Made by a program: the position numbers and the translations under genes. DNA of 24,827 bases, from positions 1 through 24,827 of the forward strand of contig JAVEZQ010000019.1 of the NCBI GenBank assembly GCA_034002905.1, in the 5' to 3' direction. This document shows, piece by piece, positions 15,101 through 23,227 of the stretch. Under the pieces are notes generated by a model that worked only from the letters and a program-made list of their open reading frames with translations, was not told the DNA's origin and searched no databases. How positions within the stretch are numbered: position 1 is the stretch's first letter; every line of letters starts with the position of its first letter. Origin of the DNA: UBA8914 sp034002905 (GTDB lineage Bacteria > Pseudomonadota > Alphaproteobacteria > UBA9219).

Positions 15101-15880
15101 ATGGATAAACTTGAAAAGGCATTACAAAAAGCAAGGGAACAAAGGGCCCACGCAACAGGCAAGCCACAAGGACAAAACCAAACAACCACGCAACGTGCTT
15201 CCTATGTGAAGACAAACCAGTCGAATCTTGTGTCTATTTCCGACATCCAGATGGATCGGGCTCGCATTGTTGCCCACAAAACGCAAAGCAAAGAAGCTGA
15301 TACCTTCCGAATTTTACGAACGCAGGTTTTGCAGATCATGAACAATGATGGCTTGCGCTCACTTGCCATTACAAGCCCTCGCTACAGCGATGGAAAGACA
15401 ACGATCGCACTAAATTTGGCTATCAGCATTGCGCTCGATCTAAAACAAACCGTTCTTCTCGTTGATCTTGATTTCAGAAAGCCTAACCTGCATGAGTTTC
15501 TGGGCTACGAGCCGAGCGCAGGCCTTACGGACTATCTCTTCCGTAACACACCGATACCTGATTGCATGATCCGGCTGTCCTTTGAACGCATGACGGTACT
15601 TCCTGCCGGATCACCCGTCGATCAATCTTCAGAAGCGATAGGCCTGCCAAAGATGGCCGCTTTAGCCCGCGAATTAAAGACACGCTATCCTGACCGGTTC
15701 ATTATCTATGATATGCCCCCGGTTCTTGAACAGGATGACCCGCTGGCCTTTATGCCGAATGTTGACAGTGTTCTTCTTGTTGCAAGAGAAGGCAAAACAA
15801 AGCCAAGCGAAATTGCTCACACAGTGGAACTTCTTTCTTCAGCGCGCATAATTGGAACGGTTCTCAACGAAAAACTCTAG
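15101..15880 (+). CDS. CpsD/CapB-type tyrosine kinase-like ATPase of the exopolysaccharide system
   Basis: A 259-aa cytoplasmic P-loop protein of the BY-kinase group. It starts with the typical MDKLEKALQKAREQR helix, then Walker A SPRYSDGKTT (92-101), Walker A' LLVDLDFRKPN (119-129) and Walker B FIIYDMPP (200-207). BY-kinases phosphorylate a C-terminal tyrosine cluster and cycle with the Wzz partner encoded just upstream (26 bp away) to control polymer length. Here the protein stops at GTVLNEKL with no Tyr in the last 50 residues, so the usual autophosphorylation tail is absent. The Walker A has Ser-Asp in place of the common Gly-Glu before GKTT. AGGAG precedes the ATG. Last gene of the operon; a convergent glycosyltransferase gene ends 12 bp away. 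Confidence 0.85.
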   Translation: MDKLEKALQKAREQRAHATGKPQGQNQTTTQRASYVKTNQSNLVSISDIQMDRARIVAHKTQSKEADTFRILRTQVLQIMNNDGLRSLAITSPRYSDGKTTIALNLAISIALDLKQTVLLVDLDFRKPNLHEFLGYEPSAGLTDYLFRNTPIPDCMIRLSFERMTVLPAGSPVDQSSEAIGLPKMAALARELKTRYPDRFIIYDMPPVLEQDDPLAFMPNVDSVLLVAREGKTKPSEIAHTVELLSSARIIGTVLNEKL

Positions 15881-15892
15881 GCAGATACGCTC

Positions 15893-16972
15893 TCATGCCG
15901 TGGGCGGCAAAATTTCTTTGTAAACACTTAGAATGGCCCCGCACATTTTTTCAGAAGTAAAAGCCTCGACAAAAAGACGATAGGCATTATCCCCCATAGC
16001 GGCCATATCCATCGTCGTAATCTTCCGAAAAGCATTTCGGAGCGATACAGGGTCCGAAGGTGGAATAAGCAATCCTGTTTCCTCGTGACGAATGAGCTCG
16101 GGTATCCCGCCGACAGTCGATGCAATGATTGGTCGTCGCGTCCGCATGGCTTCAATAGCCACAATTGGCAAACCTTCCCACCGCGACGGCATGACGACAA
16201 TATCACAAGCAGCCATGTGGGAATAAACACTTTTCATATCAAGCCAGCCGAGCGGCTCAACGTTTGTAAAGCCGTTAAAACAGACTTTCTCATAGCCAAT
16301 CACGTTCGAACCAATTATGCGGACAACAACTTCATCTTCCAACCCCTTGATCGCTTCCAAGAGCGTATCTATCCCCTTTTGACGATCCAGCCGGCCCACG
16401 TAAAGAACCTTCAGACGGTCGTCTTTCCATTCGGCTGGATCAACTGGCACAAAATCCTTCTTAAGGCCGTTATGCACTGTTGTGATTTTGGAAGGGTTGA
16501 TACCGAGGGCAATCCCTTTGCGCCGTTCATCTTCCGAGACAGCCACAATTTTATCGGTAACCAGTGACATTGTATATTCGAGCCAGCCGATAATTTGACT
16601 AATAATGCGTGTCTGATCGCGATCTGTGGCCCAGCAATGAGGGCAATATACGATTTTTGCACGCGTAAGCGGAGCGAGGACGCGAACAATAGCCCCGGCA
16701 AAAGTTGAATGAGCGTGAACGATATCGGGTCTAAAACGAAACAATTGATAAAGATAGATGATAAAAAGAACCCCTATGCCCCAGATGCGGGAAACGCGAC
16801 GATAGGTCAACAGAATATTAGTCGTAATGTCAGGCACTTGAATAAGATGCTCATAAGGGCCAATCAAACGAACATTGTCTTTACCTAATGAGGCTTTCTG
16901 GGAAGGCAATACCTCATTGAGATGTGTCCCGATCCCGCCAAGGACAGTCTCACAAACATGCATAACCTTCAT
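15893..16972 (-). CDS. Glycosyltransferase, GT4 family (GT-B fold)
   Basis: This 359-aa protein has the GT-B layout. The N-terminal domain (MKVMHVCETVLGGIGTHLNEV, then RPDIVHAHSTFAGAIVRVLA) is for the acceptor. The C-terminal domain has KVLYVGRLDRQKGIDTLLEA, then SRWEGLPIVAIEAMRTRRPIIAS with the EX7E motif and GGIPELI, which bind the sugar nucleotide. Retaining transfer from a nucleotide-sugar to a lipid-linked or saccharide acceptor is expected; the sugar is unknown. I chose ATG 16972 because GGGG lies 6 nt upstream; a GTG four codons earlier is in frame. It points against the flanking exopolysaccharide genes but is likely part of the same pathway. Confidence 0.88.
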   Translation of the reverse strand: MKVMHVCETVLGGIGTHLNEVLPSQKASLGKDNVRLIGPYEHLIQVPDITTNILLTYRRVSRIWGIGVLFIIYLYQLFRFRPDIVHAHSTFAGAIVRVLAPLTRAKIVYCPHCWATDRDQTRIISQIIGWLEYTMSLVTDKIVAVSEDERRKGIALGINPSKITTVHNGLKKDFVPVDPAEWKDDRLKVLYVGRLDRQKGIDTLLEAIKGLEDEVVVRIIGSNVIGYEKVCFNGFTNVEPLGWLDMKSVYSHMAACDIVVMPSRWEGLPIVAIEAMRTRRPIIASTVGGIPELIRHEETGLLIPPSDPVSLRNAFRKITTMDMAAMGDNAYRLFVEAFTSEKMCGAILSVYKEILPPTA

Positions 16973-17196
16973 GAAAAGCCCCACATCTACACAAGTGCTT
17001 TAATCTAACATATATAGGATTAATCCTATCAGAAATTTAACGTTTATATTCCTTTCATCAAACAAATTATCAGGCTGTAATACAGTAGCCATACTGGGTA
17101 TACGGCTATAAACCTTTAAATAAACGAAGAAATATGAGCTTTCCTTTATGTCTATTCTGCTTAGAATAACAAAAAACCATCAAATGTTAGGGTCAA

Positions 17197-19581
17197 ATGA
17201 CAAAACTTATCCGCTTACTCCTTATACTTCCCATTATGCTGGTTGGCATTAGCGCATGCGACAAGCCTGAAGATCAAGCTGCTGACTATATAGCGCGTGG
17301 AAACAAACTTTATGAAGCCGGTGACTATACCCGTGCGCGACTGGAGTATAAAAATGCCGCCCGCCTGACCCCGACAAGCGCAGACGTTCGCTACCGTCTT
17401 GGGCTCATTGACGAAGCACAAGAAGACTTTCAGAATGCTTACGCTAATTACGTAGCGGCTGTCCAACAAGACAAGGATCATATGTTGGCGCACCTGAAAA
17501 TTGCACTCTTTTTGATTGCCGGAGATCAATTAGAGGAAGCGAGCACACATGTTGCCGTTGTTTTAGCACAAACACCGAACAATGCCGAAGCTCACGCAAT
17601 CAGGGCCGCCATATTATTGCGCAAAGGAGATTTGAATGCATCCGAAAACGACGCCAGATTCGCTCTTCATAATGATCCGCTAAATGTAACCGCCTATTCC
17701 GTTCTAACCGGTCTTTATGAAAAGCAAGGGAAACCAGACAGCGCCTCACAAATTCTTGACGAGGCCCTTTCAAAGATGCCTTCAAACATATCTTTGCGAT
17801 TACTTCAAATCACCTTGTTCGAAAAGATCAACCAGCCTGAAAAGGCCGCACAGGCTTATCAGCAACTCATTAAAACAGCGCCGAATGATAATCGTTATAA
17901 GTTGACGTACGTTGCTTTCCTCAACAACCATGGCCAATCAGATCAGGCGGAAGCCTATCTCAAGCAAAGCACGGATGAGCAACCAACCAACTGGGATTTG
18001 AAGCGGGCCCTTATCAAACTTTTGTCGAGTAACAAAAAGATTGAAGAAGCAGAAACAACCATCAAATCCTATATTGAACAAAACCCTAACCGAGACGAGC
18101 TATACTATTGGCTAACCGAGCTTTATATATCGAACAACGATGTGGATAAGGCCTCAAATCTTCTGAATGATCTTGTAAAAGTACGCGCTGAAACAGAAAT
18201 CACAAGTCTGGATGCCCGTTCTTCCTTGGCGCGTATCGAGATTATCAAGGGTAATAAAGAGCTGGCCCAAAAACTGATTGATATGGTTTTGAAACACGCC
18301 CCTGGGCACACAAACACACTGTTATTGCGCGCTGAAATGTATATGAATGACGGATTCATTGATCAAGCCATTGCGGACCTACGGACTGTGATAAGAGACC
18401 AGCCGCAACGTGCGATGCCTTATCGCCTCTTGGCCGAAGCCCTCCTGACACAAAACAGAACCGATCTGGCCATTGACACCCTTGTTCAGCTTATACAAAG
18501 GGATTCTAGCAATGAAACAATCGCCGATCGCATTCGTCTAGCCCAGTATTTTGACGCAAGCGGCAATTCAAAACAGGGGCTGGAAGTTCTAAACCAAGTT
18601 CGCAAAGTAGAGCCGGACAATGCCTTCGTTCTTGAGAGTATTATACGATTGGCAACGCATGCTCATGACTTTGATTTGGCAGAAAGCACCCTTGCAGAAT
18701 TAGAGAAAAAAGAGGGAAAGAAACCTTTGTGCCAACTTTTGCGCGCAAAACTCCTGATGGAACAGGATAAGAAAACGGAAGCTGTTATGACATTGCGAGA
18801 TGTCATCTCGACAGACCCTACACAACCTGTGGCTGACTATGCCTTGGACGATTTTTCCAAATTGGCAAATTTAGATGAAATCATAGATCTCTTGTCCGGT
18901 CTTTCAACGCAAACAGCCCAAATGTCCTATATTCTTGGCCAAGCGTATCTGAAGACTGGTGACAAACAGAACGCCATACAGAAGCTGGATCATGCCATAG
19001 CGCAAAGGCTCAAGAAAGAGAAGCTCTATACGCTTCGGGCACAACTCTTTAATGACGACAAGGCTCACGACAAAGCCATAGCTATTCTTCAAACGGGTGC
19101 ACAAATTAATCCGGATAGCTATATCATTCCATTAATGATCGCAGACATTCATACAAAACAGGCTCAATACGACGAAGCACTCAAAATCTATGATCAAATT
19201 CTCGACCGCAACACAAATGTCCTCATGGCGGCCAATAACATGGCCGATCTGGTTGCCGAGCATTTTTACGACAACCCCGATCTTCTCAACAAGGCACGTC
19301 TAAGAGCCGAGCGGTTCATCGGTGAACCCAACCCTCTCCTTCTCGATACTCTGGCGTGGGTATATTACCGGCAAGGTAAAACCAATGAGGCCCTAACCAT
19401 TATGGAGCGCGCGATGGCTATGGGAAATGACCTCCCGCCACTCCTATACTATCATTATGGTGCTATGCTGCTGAAAAGTGGAAATAGGGATAAGGCAAAG
19501 GAACAATTGTTGAGAGCTACACCGGACGGGGCATCCTATAACGGCCTTGATCAAGCAAAAGCTTTACTGAAAGATCTTTAA
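17197..19581 (+). CDS. prsT: TPR-repeat lipoprotein PrsT of XrtA/PEP-CTERM exopolysaccharide loci
   Basis: This 794-aa protein starts with a lipoprotein signal (hydrophobic residues 5-20, lipobox GISAC, lipidated Cys21). Nearly the whole mature chain is helical tetratricopeptide repeats, beginning with ADYIARGNKLYEAGDYTRARLEYKNAARLTP, the characteristic opening of PrsT; the C-terminal part has the DTLAWVYYRQGKTNEAL motif. Family members are usually near 900 aa, so this one is somewhat short. PrsT is thought to be a periplasmic scaffold for the export machinery. AGGG lies 4 nt before the ATG. A 224-bp divergent spacer separates it from the GT4 gene; I see no strong promoter there beyond a possible TAGAAT at 17162. 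The next gene ends 2 bp away on the other strand. Confidence 0.88.
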   Translation: MTKLIRLLLILPIMLVGISACDKPEDQAADYIARGNKLYEAGDYTRARLEYKNAARLTPTSADVRYRLGLIDEAQEDFQNAYANYVAAVQQDKDHMLAHLKIALFLIAGDQLEEASTHVAVVLAQTPNNAEAHAIRAAILLRKGDLNASENDARFALHNDPLNVTAYSVLTGLYEKQGKPDSASQILDEALSKMPSNISLRLLQITLFEKINQPEKAAQAYQQLIKTAPNDNRYKLTYVAFLNNHGQSDQAEAYLKQSTDEQPTNWDLKRALIKLLSSNKKIEEAETTIKSYIEQNPNRDELYYWLTELYISNNDVDKASNLLNDLVKVRAETEITSLDARSSLARIEIIKGNKELAQKLIDMVLKHAPGHTNTLLLRAEMYMNDGFIDQAIADLRTVIRDQPQRAMPYRLLAEALLTQNRTDLAIDTLVQLIQRDSSNETIADRIRLAQYFDASGNSKQGLEVLNQVRKVEPDNAFVLESIIRLATHAHDFDLAESTLAELEKKEGKKPLCQLLRAKLLMEQDKKTEAVMTLRDVISTDPTQPVADYALDDFSKLANLDEIIDLLSGLSTQTAQMSYILGQAYLKTGDKQNAIQKLDHAIAQRLKKEKLYTLRAQLFNDDKAHDKAIAILQTGAQINPDSYIIPLMIADIHTKQAQYDEALKIYDQILDRNTNVLMAANNMADLVAEHFYDNPDLLNKARLRAERFIGEPNPLLLDTLAWVYYRQGKTNEALTIMERAMAMGNDLPPLLYYHYGAMLLKSGNRDKAKEQLLRATPDGASYNGLDQAKALLKDL

Positions 19582-19583
19582 TT

Positions 19584-20888
19584 CTACCATCTTTCAGCAT
19601 TTTGCAGGCTTTGCCTTAAGAGAGCAAGAGCCACTTTTGTGCCTTCACTGTCATGTTTTTCACGAACGGGCTCTGTGATGGCAACGTTTTTGGTAGCGAC
19701 CTGATAACCTCTTATCGTGTTCCGCACACTGTCAAAGCTCTTCTGGACTCCGCCAATGACTTGACGCGTGCTGCGCCCTGGCGATTGAACATGAATTTGT
19801 TCTCGATGATGTTTGCGAGGCAAGGCCTGAGCAATCGTTCCATCGCGATGTATCACAATATCACCAACACCACCAACACCATATATATGAAGAAGCCTGT
19901 ATGCAGAAGATCCAATGCTTGCTAAATATTCCAGACCCTCGGGATCATTTTGAAATTTTTTCGCGAGCTGCATGCGCAAATCCAACAAGTGGGATGCCGT
20001 AAAAGCGATTTGAACAAAAGAAACCTTCACAAGGGATTTGACGGTTTGCTCCAAAGAACGATAACGTTTTCCATCGACCTTGGGCAATTGTTTGTACTTA
20101 CCGAAATAACCCCGTTCGTTAAATACAAAATCCATTTTCCCAGTGTCTTTGTTATAGACGCGTTTGACGTAGGGAGCGAGCTTGTCGACAGTCTCCACAA
20201 TTTCGCGTTGTGATTTGACATGCCTATAGGTCTTTACAAAATTGTCTTTGTAATTGCAAAAAGCGTCCAAGAAAGTCCCACCCTTAACCTGAAGGACATC
20301 GCCTTCTGCTAACGGATTATCGGTCATGTTCGATTCAAACATCGAAATAGTTGGCAGAACACCTTCCGGGATGCCCGTTTTCTGTTCAACAATACGAAAC
20401 TCCTTCAGAATGCCTTTGCTCGCTGCGGCCTTCATGGCATCGGGAACCTGCTTAACCCAACGTCTTTTACGCTCTTCCATTTTTTGTAAAATTTCGACCG
20501 AATCTACCAAACTAACAAAATCGTCATCTAGACTTTTTCCCGGTTTAGCAATCACAGCTGGCGGGGCAGAAACCTTCGCTTGCAAGTGCGCTATTTCTTC
20601 TTGGCTGAGTTTATACTCATCTTGAATATTTTTCTCTTTGTCATTCGTCTCAACTTTTAACGAGCTCCCCTCAATTTTAAGTTCTTTTTTGATAGGGATT
20701 TTAGGCGTGGACGTTAGATGATTGGTTACAGGCTTATCAGAAAATATGAGATATGCCACAGTCGTCGCAACACCGGTCGTAAAAAGGAGTTTGGCGGCCC
20801 CCCAAATGAGCGAGCCTTTCTTCACGGCAACTTTTTGTTCCCGCCGCCTGCGCATTGATTTTGGTGCTTTGTTCATTTTTTCAAACAA
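19584..20888 (-). CDS. Membrane-anchored lysozyme/transglycosylase-fold-like protein
   Basis: This 434-aa protein has a very basic start (KSMRRRREQKVAVKK), one membrane helix (about 27-49), a charged linker with a helical stretch (about 90-150), and a domain beginning TGIPEGVLPTISMFESNM (171-188). That resembles the opening of SLT lytic transglycosylases, with Glu185 in the catalytic position, but the usual GLMQ or AxYN motifs are not obvious, so it is a distant relative at best. The C-terminal 80 residues are low in structure and basic. I kept the TTG start at 20888 because GGAAG lies 9 nt upstream; ATG 20876 has no ribosome site at the right distance. Peptidoglycan remodelling near the export machinery is a guess. 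Confidence 0.6.
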   Translation of the reverse strand: MFEKMNKAPKSMRRRREQKVAVKKGSLIWGAAKLLFTTGVATTVAYLIFSDKPVTNHLTSTPKIPIKKELKIEGSSLKVETNDKEKNIQDEYKLSQEEIAHLQAKVSAPPAVIAKPGKSLDDDFVSLVDSVEILQKMEERKRRWVKQVPDAMKAAASKGILKEFRIVEQKTGIPEGVLPTISMFESNMTDNPLAEGDVLQVKGGTFLDAFCNYKDNFVKTYRHVKSQREIVETVDKLAPYVKRVYNKDTGKMDFVFNERGYFGKYKQLPKVDGKRYRSLEQTVKSLVKVSFVQIAFTASHLLDLRMQLAKKFQNDPEGLEYLASIGSSAYRLLHIYGVGGVGDIVIHRDGTIAQALPRKHHREQIHVQSPGRSTRQVIGGVQKSFDSVRNTIRGYQVATKNVAITEPVREKHDSEGTKVALALLRQSLQNAERW

Positions 20889-20928
20889 ATCAAATAACTT
20901 CCTTGTTATGTGAGCAAGTTTACCACAA

Positions 20929-20946
20929 TACGGCTAATAAGCCGTA
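20929..20946. other. Perfect hairpin in the 145-bp spacer before the lysozyme-fold gene
   Basis: TACGGCT (20929-20935) and AGCCGTA (20940-20946) form a 7-bp stem with a 4-nt loop. A second small hairpin (GGCCA/TGGCC, 21006-21020) lies closer to the end of the GT2 gene. Neither is followed by a long T run; they may end the yggT-folD-GT2 transcript or serve as an operator. Confidence 0.35.
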
Positions 20947-21033
20947 AACCGAGCCCTACCCTATTGATTAAATTGGGTCAAAATGGGGCTTTTTGCAAAA
21001 CTTTCGGCCATATCTTGGCCTTATTTGCACACG

Positions 21034-21828
21034 TCATGTAGAGCCTTTTGAGGAATTTTTAATTTCCAAAGCTTTAGCATAGGACAAGATCGGGTAAAGT
21101 CCTGCACAGATAGCGATAATAAAGCCCAAGATTCCTTCTCGGTAACCTTTTCTTAGTAGATAGCATTTGTAAAACCGCCCAAAAATACGGGCTATATTTT
21201 TGCGCTGGGTACCAATATCCCCGTCTTCAATCAAATCCTGAGCCCGAAGAGTCGTGTAACGATCAAGACGAAGAAGCATGTCCGAGATATTCTCATCCAC
21301 CAGATGATCCATCCGGTTTTCAAGGGTTCCCCCACACAAACCATCCATTTTGACCTTGGGATGAACGCGTTGGTTCTCCCAACTCTTTATACCCTTGCGA
21401 TAGAGAATGGCTTTCGCGCCGACACCAAACTGCGCCCCCCAGCCATAGCGTACAAGGTGATCACCAATGTAATTGTCAAAAGGAATTCGCCACCAATCCG
21501 GTCCACTCCCAATGGTGTCACGGGCCTTGATGATCATCGCAATCTCGGCAGCAAGCGGTTCGGGCACCCGCTCATCCGCATCAATTTCGAAAATCCAGCG
21601 CCCGTCACAAGCCTTCTGCCCGGCTTGTCGGCGTGGGCCCTCAATTGGCCACGCGCCTTCTACAATCTTGGCTCCATACTTTAAAACGATTGCCTTTGAT
21701 TCATCCGTGCAACGGTCGAGAACTACGACAATCTGATCGACAAAAGAAAGGCCCCGCAAGCAATCATCCAGCCGACGGGCTTCGTTGTGAACAACACAAA
21801 GAGCGCTCAAGCGTGGCGTATCTGACAT
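21034..21828 (-). CDS. Glycosyltransferase family 2 (WaaE-like)
   Basis: A 264-aa GT-A enzyme. The opening RLSALCVVHNEARRLDDCLRGLSFVDQIVVVLDRCTDES (about 6-44) gives the nucleotide-binding fold, and FEIDADERVPEPL carries the DxD-like metal motif. This pattern (with WPIEGPRRQAGQKACDGRW between) is that of WaaE/KdtX-like lipopolysaccharide core glycosyltransferases, and the C-terminal hydrophobic helix (IIAICAGLYPILSYAKAL) suggests membrane contact. The acceptor cannot be read from sequence. I chose ATG 21828, which puts it 5 bp after folD; the longer open frame would overlap folD by 58 bp. Third gene of a yggT-folD-GT2 operon. Confidence 0.87.
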   Translation of the reverse strand: MSDTPRLSALCVVHNEARRLDDCLRGLSFVDQIVVVLDRCTDESKAIVLKYGAKIVEGAWPIEGPRRQAGQKACDGRWIFEIDADERVPEPLAAEIAMIIKARDTIGSGPDWWRIPFDNYIGDHLVRYGWGAQFGVGAKAILYRKGIKSWENQRVHPKVKMDGLCGGTLENRMDHLVDENISDMLLRLDRYTTLRAQDLIEDGDIGTQRKNIARIFGRFYKCYLLRKGYREGILGFIIAICAGLYPILSYAKALEIKNSSKGST

Positions 21829-21833
21829 CGAGC

Positions 21834-22715
21834 CTACCAACCCCAACCATTTTGCATCATCGTTGCCTGTAACGTATTTTGAAGCAGACAAGCAATCGTC
21901 ATAGGCCCTACACCGCCAGGCACGGGCGTAATGGCACGCGCACGCTTACAGGCTGCCTCAAACTCAACATCGCCTTGCAAACGGCTTTTACCCGTGACGG
22001 GATCGACAACGCGATTAATCCCCACGTCAATGACAATCGCACCTTCTTTGATCCAGTCGCCCTTGATAAAACCCGGTTTGCCAAGAGCAGCGACAAGAAT
22101 ATCTGCCTGCTTACATTCGCTCCTAAGATCTAGCGTCCGCGAATGCGCAACCGTTACTGTACAGCTTGCCTGAAGCAGCATCGAGGCCATTGGCTTACCC
22201 ACGATATTCGAGCGACCTACAACCAACGCCTTCTTGCCACCAAGGTCACTCATGATCTCGTTGAGCAAAAACATACATCCCGAAGGCGTACAGGGGGCAA
22301 GGCTCATCAAACCAACAGATAAGCGCCCGATATTGACGGGATGAAACCCGTCAACATCCTTGATGGGATCGATCGTATTAATGACTGTTCGCTCATTGAT
22401 ATGGTCCGGTAGGGGAAGCTGAACAAGAATCCCGTTGACCTGAGGATTGTTATTTAGCTCGGCGATCAGGGCAAGCAATTCCAGCTCCGTTGTGGACGCC
22501 GGAAGCGTATGGGCATATGAGCGAAAACCCACCTCCTCACATGCGCGATTTTTGTTGCGCACATAGACCTGACTCGCGGGGTCATCACCAACGAGTATAA
22601 CCGCAAGGCCGGGGATAATTCCGCCCTGTCTGGATTTCATATCAAGCGCATGTGCGGCAATGCCCTCTTTCACACGCTTGGCAATAGCTACACCATCGAT
22701 GATTATCGCGCTCAT
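21834..22715 (-). CDS. folD: Bifunctional methylene-THF dehydrogenase/methenyl-THF cyclohydrolase
   Basis: FolD interconverts 5,10-methylene- and 10-formyl-tetrahydrofolate using NADP. The 293-aa length is typical. Motifs in order: YVRNKNRACEEVGF with the catalytic Lys55, GILVQLPLPDHI, DPIKDVDGFHPVNIGRL, the Rossmann GRSNIVGKPMASML, VIDVGINRV, and VPGGVGPMTIACLLQNT. All key residues appear intact. The gene is 3 bp after yggT and 5 bp before a glycosyltransferase; the yggT-folD neighbourhood occurs in other alphaproteobacteria. Confidence 0.96.
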   Translation of the reverse strand: MSAIIIDGVAIAKRVKEGIAAHALDMKSRQGGIIPGLAVILVGDDPASQVYVRNKNRACEEVGFRSYAHTLPASTTELELLALIAELNNNPQVNGILVQLPLPDHINERTVINTIDPIKDVDGFHPVNIGRLSVGLMSLAPCTPSGCMFLLNEIMSDLGGKKALVVGRSNIVGKPMASMLLQASCTVTVAHSRTLDLRSECKQADILVAALGKPGFIKGDWIKEGAIVIDVGINRVVDPVTGKSRLQGDVEFEAACKRARAITPVPGGVGPMTIACLLQNTLQATMMQNGWGW

Positions 22716-22718
22716 GGC

Positions 22719-23021
22719 TTAATATCTCAGCAAGTTCGACAAGAATATTTTTAGAAAGGTCAACCCAAGGATCAGCGCAATGGGCGACAAATCGATTCCG
22801 TTAATCGCGGGAAGAAAACGGCGAATTCGCCTAAGGGCTGGCTCTGTGAGCCGTGCACAAAAACCATCAACAGCCGCGACAAATTCATTATAGCTGTTGA
22901 TAATCCCAAAGGCTTTCAGCCAACTTAAGACAGCACCGATAATCACGACCCAGATATAAAGCTCAATAGCCAGACCCGCGACATTCAGCAAGGCATTCCA
23001 AAGCGAATAGAACAGCGACAT
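22719..23021 (-). CDS. YggT family integral membrane protein
   Basis: A 100-aa protein with two hydrophobic segments (about 12-36 and 78-98) separated by the conserved amphipathic middle (FVAAVDGFCARLTEPALRRIRRFLPAINGIDLSPIALIL), the YggT signature. The family is linked to osmotic tolerance and, through linkage to cell-division genes, to septum or chloroplast-type membrane organisation; no biochemical activity is established. AAGGG lies 6 nt before the ATG. It leads the operon with folD and a glycosyltransferase. Confidence 0.92.
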   Translation of the reverse strand: MSLFYSLWNALLNVAGLAIELYIWVVIIGAVLSWLKAFGIINSYNEFVAAVDGFCARLTEPALRRIRRFLPAINGIDLSPIALILGLTFLKIFLSNLLRY

Positions 23022-23099
23022 GAACAGCCCTTATGGTTAACTATTATTGAATCACGTACAAAGTAGGACTTTCGAGAAGACTTAGCAAGACACCTCATT

Positions 23100-23132
23100 T
23101 TGATACGGTTCTGAAATAACAAGAGGTATCAA
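23100..23132. promoter_or_regulatory. Spaced inverted repeat in the yggT/basic-protein spacer
   Basis: TTGATAC (23100-23106) and GTATCAA (23126-23132) are perfect inverted copies, their starts 26 bp apart, between the divergent yggT and glycine-zipper genes. This fits a dimeric repressor operator; no regulator is evident nearby. A TTGCTA-17-TACTTT promoter for yggT is possible on the minus strand. Confidence 0.3.
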
Positions 23133-23227
23133 CGTAATTTACGAGATATTAAGGACATAACTGAGATAATTGAAGCTATATAGAAGTAAAAATTTTGAAT
23201 ATTGCCATAGTGATAAGGTTATACCCC

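Noticed and set aside
21829..21891. Longer N-terminus for the GT2 glycosyltransferase overlapping folD
   Set aside because: The extra 21 residues lie in folD coding sequence and before the conserved GT2 start; ATG 21828 gives normal 5-bp operon spacing.
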